A stretch of DNA of 64,000 nucleotides from positions 496,001-560,000 of the forward strand of contig JAGMUV010000035.1 in the NCBI GenBank assembly GCA_020744425.1. Reading direction: 5' to 3'. The notes beneath the pieces are model-generated. The model worked only from the letters and a program-made list of their open reading frames with translations, was not told where the DNA came from and ran no database searches. The stretch is from Dactylonectria macrodidyma. Its lineage: Eukaryota; Ascomycota; Sordariomycetes; Hypocreales; Nectriaceae. Shown in pieces: positions 63,680 through 64,000 of the stretch (positions are counted from its first letter, which is position 1; the number at the start of each line of letters is the position of its first letter). The position numbers and the translations under genes were made by a program.

Positions 63680-63898
63680 TGTCAGAAAGTTGGGTCCACA
63701 GCGGTCATTGATGGTACCAATCAATTGATGAGAATTATCTAGAGAACAAAGGAAATTGAACAGCCATGTGTTCGGGCACAGCTATTTAAGCTCATGTCGT
63801 TAGGATTGGAATCTTTGATGCGACAAGCCGGATGCACGACCCCAAGGTACGAGACGCGTTTCACATCGGTCGCATAAACCTGGTGGTGATATGCGACA
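63680..63898 (-). mobile_element. LTR-like repeat (solo LTR), copy 3, 219 bp, with 5-bp duplication
   Basis: On the minus strand it begins TGTCGCATATCACCACCAGG and ends TTTCTGACA. It is flanked by GCCAC at 63675-63679 and 63899-63903. It matches copy 1 (52237-52487) along its length, with a gap in the 5' third. It inserted between the transposase start of element B and the 100-bp terminal repeat. Confidence 0.9.
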
Positions 63899-63932
63899 GC
63901 CACGAATGCCTCTTACATAACGGATCTTATTC

Positions 63933-63986
63933 GCACCACCGGTGGTGCCGGAAGTCACGTGATATTAATCGCACCACCGGTGGTGC
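63933..63986. repeat. Paired 16-bp palindromes in MULE B right terminus
   Basis: GCACCACCGGTGGTGC at 63933-63948 and 63971-63986, mirror image of the left terminus with the same 38-bp spacing. Confidence 0.95.
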
Positions 63987-64000
63987 CGGTATGAGGTCCC

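Larger units (their letters stand above)
59655..64000. mobile_element. MULE element B with perfect 100-bp terminal repeats
   Basis: Positions 59655-59754 (starting GGGACCTCATACCGG) are the exact reverse complement of 63901-64000. Each terminal repeat contains two copies of GCACCACCGGTGGTGC 38 bp apart with CACGTGAC between them. Inside are a frameshifted small gene (plus), an intact transposase gene (minus) and two LTR-like insertions. The right end coincides with the end of the window, so the target duplication cannot be read on that side. The left flank is TTATTTGCAC, inside the inner palindrome of element A. Confidence 0.9.

Noticed and set aside
1..64000. tRNA, rRNA or CRISPR features
   Set aside because: I saw no convincing cloverleaf, rRNA core sequence or regularly spaced repeat-spacer array. 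The search was by eye and could miss a single tRNA gene.

Overview
This window is almost certainly from a filamentous ascomycete (Pezizomycotina, plausibly a Sordariomycete). Genes are split by 55-110 bp GT-AG introns. The few host genes belong to typical fungal families: a YANK/STK32-type AGC kinase, a Reg1-like PP1 regulator with an areA-GATA-like domain, a BTB protein and a SCOC/Slo1-like coiled-coil protein. The rest is dominated by fungal transposon families. No prokaryotic, organellar or viral gene set is visible, and I found no convincing tRNA, rRNA or CRISPR.

Layout. At 0-6.7 kb lie a small hypothetical gene, a hAT remnant next to a broken pogo transposase, about 3 kb with no gene, and a two-exon zinc-ribbon protein gene. 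At 6.9-10.3 kb are a broken LINE reverse transcriptase and a SCOC-like gene. At 10.3-24.0 kb is one 13.67-kb hAT unit with matching ends and a perfect 8-bp target duplication. It carries a hAT transposase, a full-length Helitron Rep/helicase (three exons, 2,284 aa) and a divergent three-exon gene of unknown function (463 aa). The Helitron-plus-gene segment is itself bounded by 13-bp direct repeats. At 24.0-31 kb are a 216-bp MITE, the YANK kinase gene and a hypothetical one-TM protein. At 33-37.9 kb two apparently intact piggyBac-like transposase genes lie in opposite orientations around an AT-rich block. At 37.9-46.6 kb are the Reg1-like gene, a hAT fragment, the BTB gene and long stretches without a convincing gene. 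At 46.6-52.5 kb are a decayed hAT element with both ends, a decayed Fot1/pogo element and an LTR-like repeat. At 53.4-55.2 kb is a decayed piggyBac. At 55.25-64 kb are two related MULE elements, A and B.

The most interesting material is in the MULEs and the Helitron. Each MULE has a long intact transposase gene facing a small, unrecognised convergent gene. Their terminal repeats carry two identical 16-bp perfect palindromes spaced 38 bp apart with CACGTGAC between them. Between A and B the palindrome sequence has changed completely in its core but stays a perfect palindrome. B sits inside the right terminal repeat of A. Both copies of the small gene are broken, in different ways. LTR-like repeats with 5-bp duplications have landed in B, and A preserves one of the empty sites.

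Mechanistically the window reads as a nested transposon accumulation zone around a few ordinary host genes. Several transposase genes look intact (hAT at 10.5 kb, Helitron, two piggyBac, two MULE), so mutation by RIP appears weak except perhaps in one AT-rich block. Functional statements rest on motif recognition by eye. No homology search, RNA evidence or comparison with other strains was available.
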